Source of the DNA: an uncultured Asticcacaulis sp.
GTDB lineage: Bacteria > Pseudomonadota > Alphaproteobacteria > Caulobacterales > Caulobacteraceae
DNA: 6,077 bases
Direction: 5' to 3'
Assembly (NCBI GenBank): GCA_946480525.1
Contig: CAMLLA010000265.1
Span: forward strand, 1-6,077
Shown here: one piece after another, positions 5,345 to 6,077 of the stretch
How positions within the stretch are numbered: the stretch's first letter is position 1
Layout: each line of letters starts with the position of its first letter
Program-made: the position numbers and the translations under genes
The notes under the pieces: model-generated
Database searches by the model: none
Seen by the model: only the letters and a program-made list of their open reading frames with translations
What the model was told of the DNA's origin: nothing

Positions 5345-6077
5345 ATGACACAACAAATTCGATCCGCTTCGATTTCCGGCAAACACAAAGAGGCCACTGC
5401 GATTGAAAAAGATCGCACCGAAGCAGTGCTGCGCGCACGCGAAGCGGAACTTTCACGGGTGCAACGGATCGGGCGCGTGGCGGGCATCGATATCGACCTG
5501 GCCGACGGCTTGACAACACCTGAGCGGTCACACGAGTACCGGCTGGTCCACGGTCTGTCGCCCAAGGTCGTTTCCGAAACGCATCAGGATTGGCTGAGCC
5601 GGCTGCATCCCGACGATCGCGCCCGGGCTGATGTCACCCTGCGCGAGGCCATTGCCGGCGGAGCATCGCGCTATGATAGCGAATACCGCATCATCCGGCC
5701 GGATGACGGACAGGTGCGGTGGATTTCCGCCAAGGGTGAGATCGAACGCGATGCGGACGGCACGCCTGTGCGTCTGGTCGGCGCCCACATCGACATCACC
5801 GAGCGCAAGCTGGCGGAACAGGCGCTGGCGATAGAGCTGGATGGCATGAAGCGGCTGCAAGAGATGGCGCAACGCGCGCTGACCGCGACGCACATGACGC
5901 CCTTGCTGGAAGACCTGCTGGCCGCGGCCATGGCCTTGCACCGCGCGGACTATGGCCTGCTTCAAACCTATGACCCGGGAACAGGCCGCCTCGTGACCGG
6001 TGCATACAAGGGCTTGCCGGAGGCATTTCTCGATCGCTTTGCCGATATTGGCCCAGAGGTGATCTCGGCCTGCGGCA
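5345..6077 (+). CDS. PAS-GAF sensor protein, probably histidine kinase, N-terminal part
   Basis: The frame stays open to the right edge; 244 residues are visible. Residues 1-36 are a polar, charged helix. A PAS fold-3 domain follows (about 37-156): VQRIGRVAGIDIDL (39-52), the WLSRLHPDDR helix (83-92), YDSEYRIIRPDDG (110-122), VRWISAKGEIERDADG (124-139), and the PAC end LVGAHIDITERKLAEQ (144-159). A linker helix leads into the start of a GAF domain (about 171 onward: MAQRALTATHM, LLEDLLAAAMALHRADYGLLQ, then YDPGTGRLVTGAYKGLPEAFLD). No membrane segments are seen, so the sensor is probably cytoplasmic. PAS-GAF proteins usually end in a HWE- or HisKA-type kinase, which would lie outside the window; a cyclase or phosphodiesterase output is possible. 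ATG 5345 was chosen; an in-frame GTG at 5342 directly precedes it, and a stop at 5339 limits further extension. Confidence 0.88.
   Translation, partial: MTQQIRSASISGKHKEATAIEKDRTEAVLRAREAELSRVQRIGRVAGIDIDLADGLTTPERSHEYRLVHGLSPKVVSETHQDWLSRLHPDDRARADVTLREAIAGGASRYDSEYRIIRPDDGQVRWISAKGEIERDADGTPVRLVGAHIDITERKLAEQALAIELDGMKRLQEMAQRALTATHMTPLLEDLLAAAMALHRADYGLLQTYDPGTGRLVTGAYKGLPEAFLDRFADIGPEVISACG

Noticed and set aside
5528..5965. Minus-strand ORF antisense to the sensor gene
   Set aside because: The plus strand encodes unmistakable PAS and GAF domains; the antisense product is Arg/Gln-rich and lacks domains.

Overview
The window looks like chromosomal DNA from a GC-rich alphaproteobacterium. 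Dense, GC-rich coding, a PAS/GAF signalling protein and a possible EcfG-type stress promoter fit that group; a Caulobacterales-like host is a guess from gene style, not a demonstrated assignment.

Region 1 (1-3549) is one tight plus-strand operon. It holds the C-terminal two thirds of a DszB-like / SsuA-like periplasmic-binding-fold protein, a short divergent luciferase-like (LLM) flavin monooxygenase homologue, a full-length SsuD-like LLM monooxygenase, and a class II aldolase/adducin-fold protein. Gaps are 7, 12 and 16 nt, the last three genes each have a purine-rich ribosome binding site, and a strong hairpin follows the last gene. The gene set suggests organosulfur (sulfonate, sulfone or sulfinate) breakdown: flavin-dependent C-S bond oxygenation, a desulfinase- or binding-type protein, and an aldolase-fold enzyme on the carbon product. 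All three complete proteins lack residues that are catalytic in the characterised family members, so the usual names may mislead. This operon is the best candidate here for an undescribed system.

Region 2 (3550-4193) is about 640 bp with no supportable gene. It is visibly more AT-rich than its surroundings and holds a 14-bp perfect palindrome and a possible EcfG-type promoter.

Region 3 (4194-4725) holds two small plus-strand genes: a 52-residue Gly/Ser/Lys-rich, probably disordered protein followed by a clear intrinsic terminator, and a 101-residue conserved protein of unknown function.

Region 4 (4730-5248) is gene debris. A zinc-dependent alcohol dehydrogenase on the minus strand has been cut down to three blocks by two internal deletions and has no proper N-terminus. 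Next to it, in the opposite orientation, is the C-terminal end of a response-regulator receiver domain.

Region 5 (5345 to the end) is the start of a PAS-GAF sensor protein, probably a histidine kinase, running off the window. Its ribosome binding site lies inside a 9-bp hairpin.
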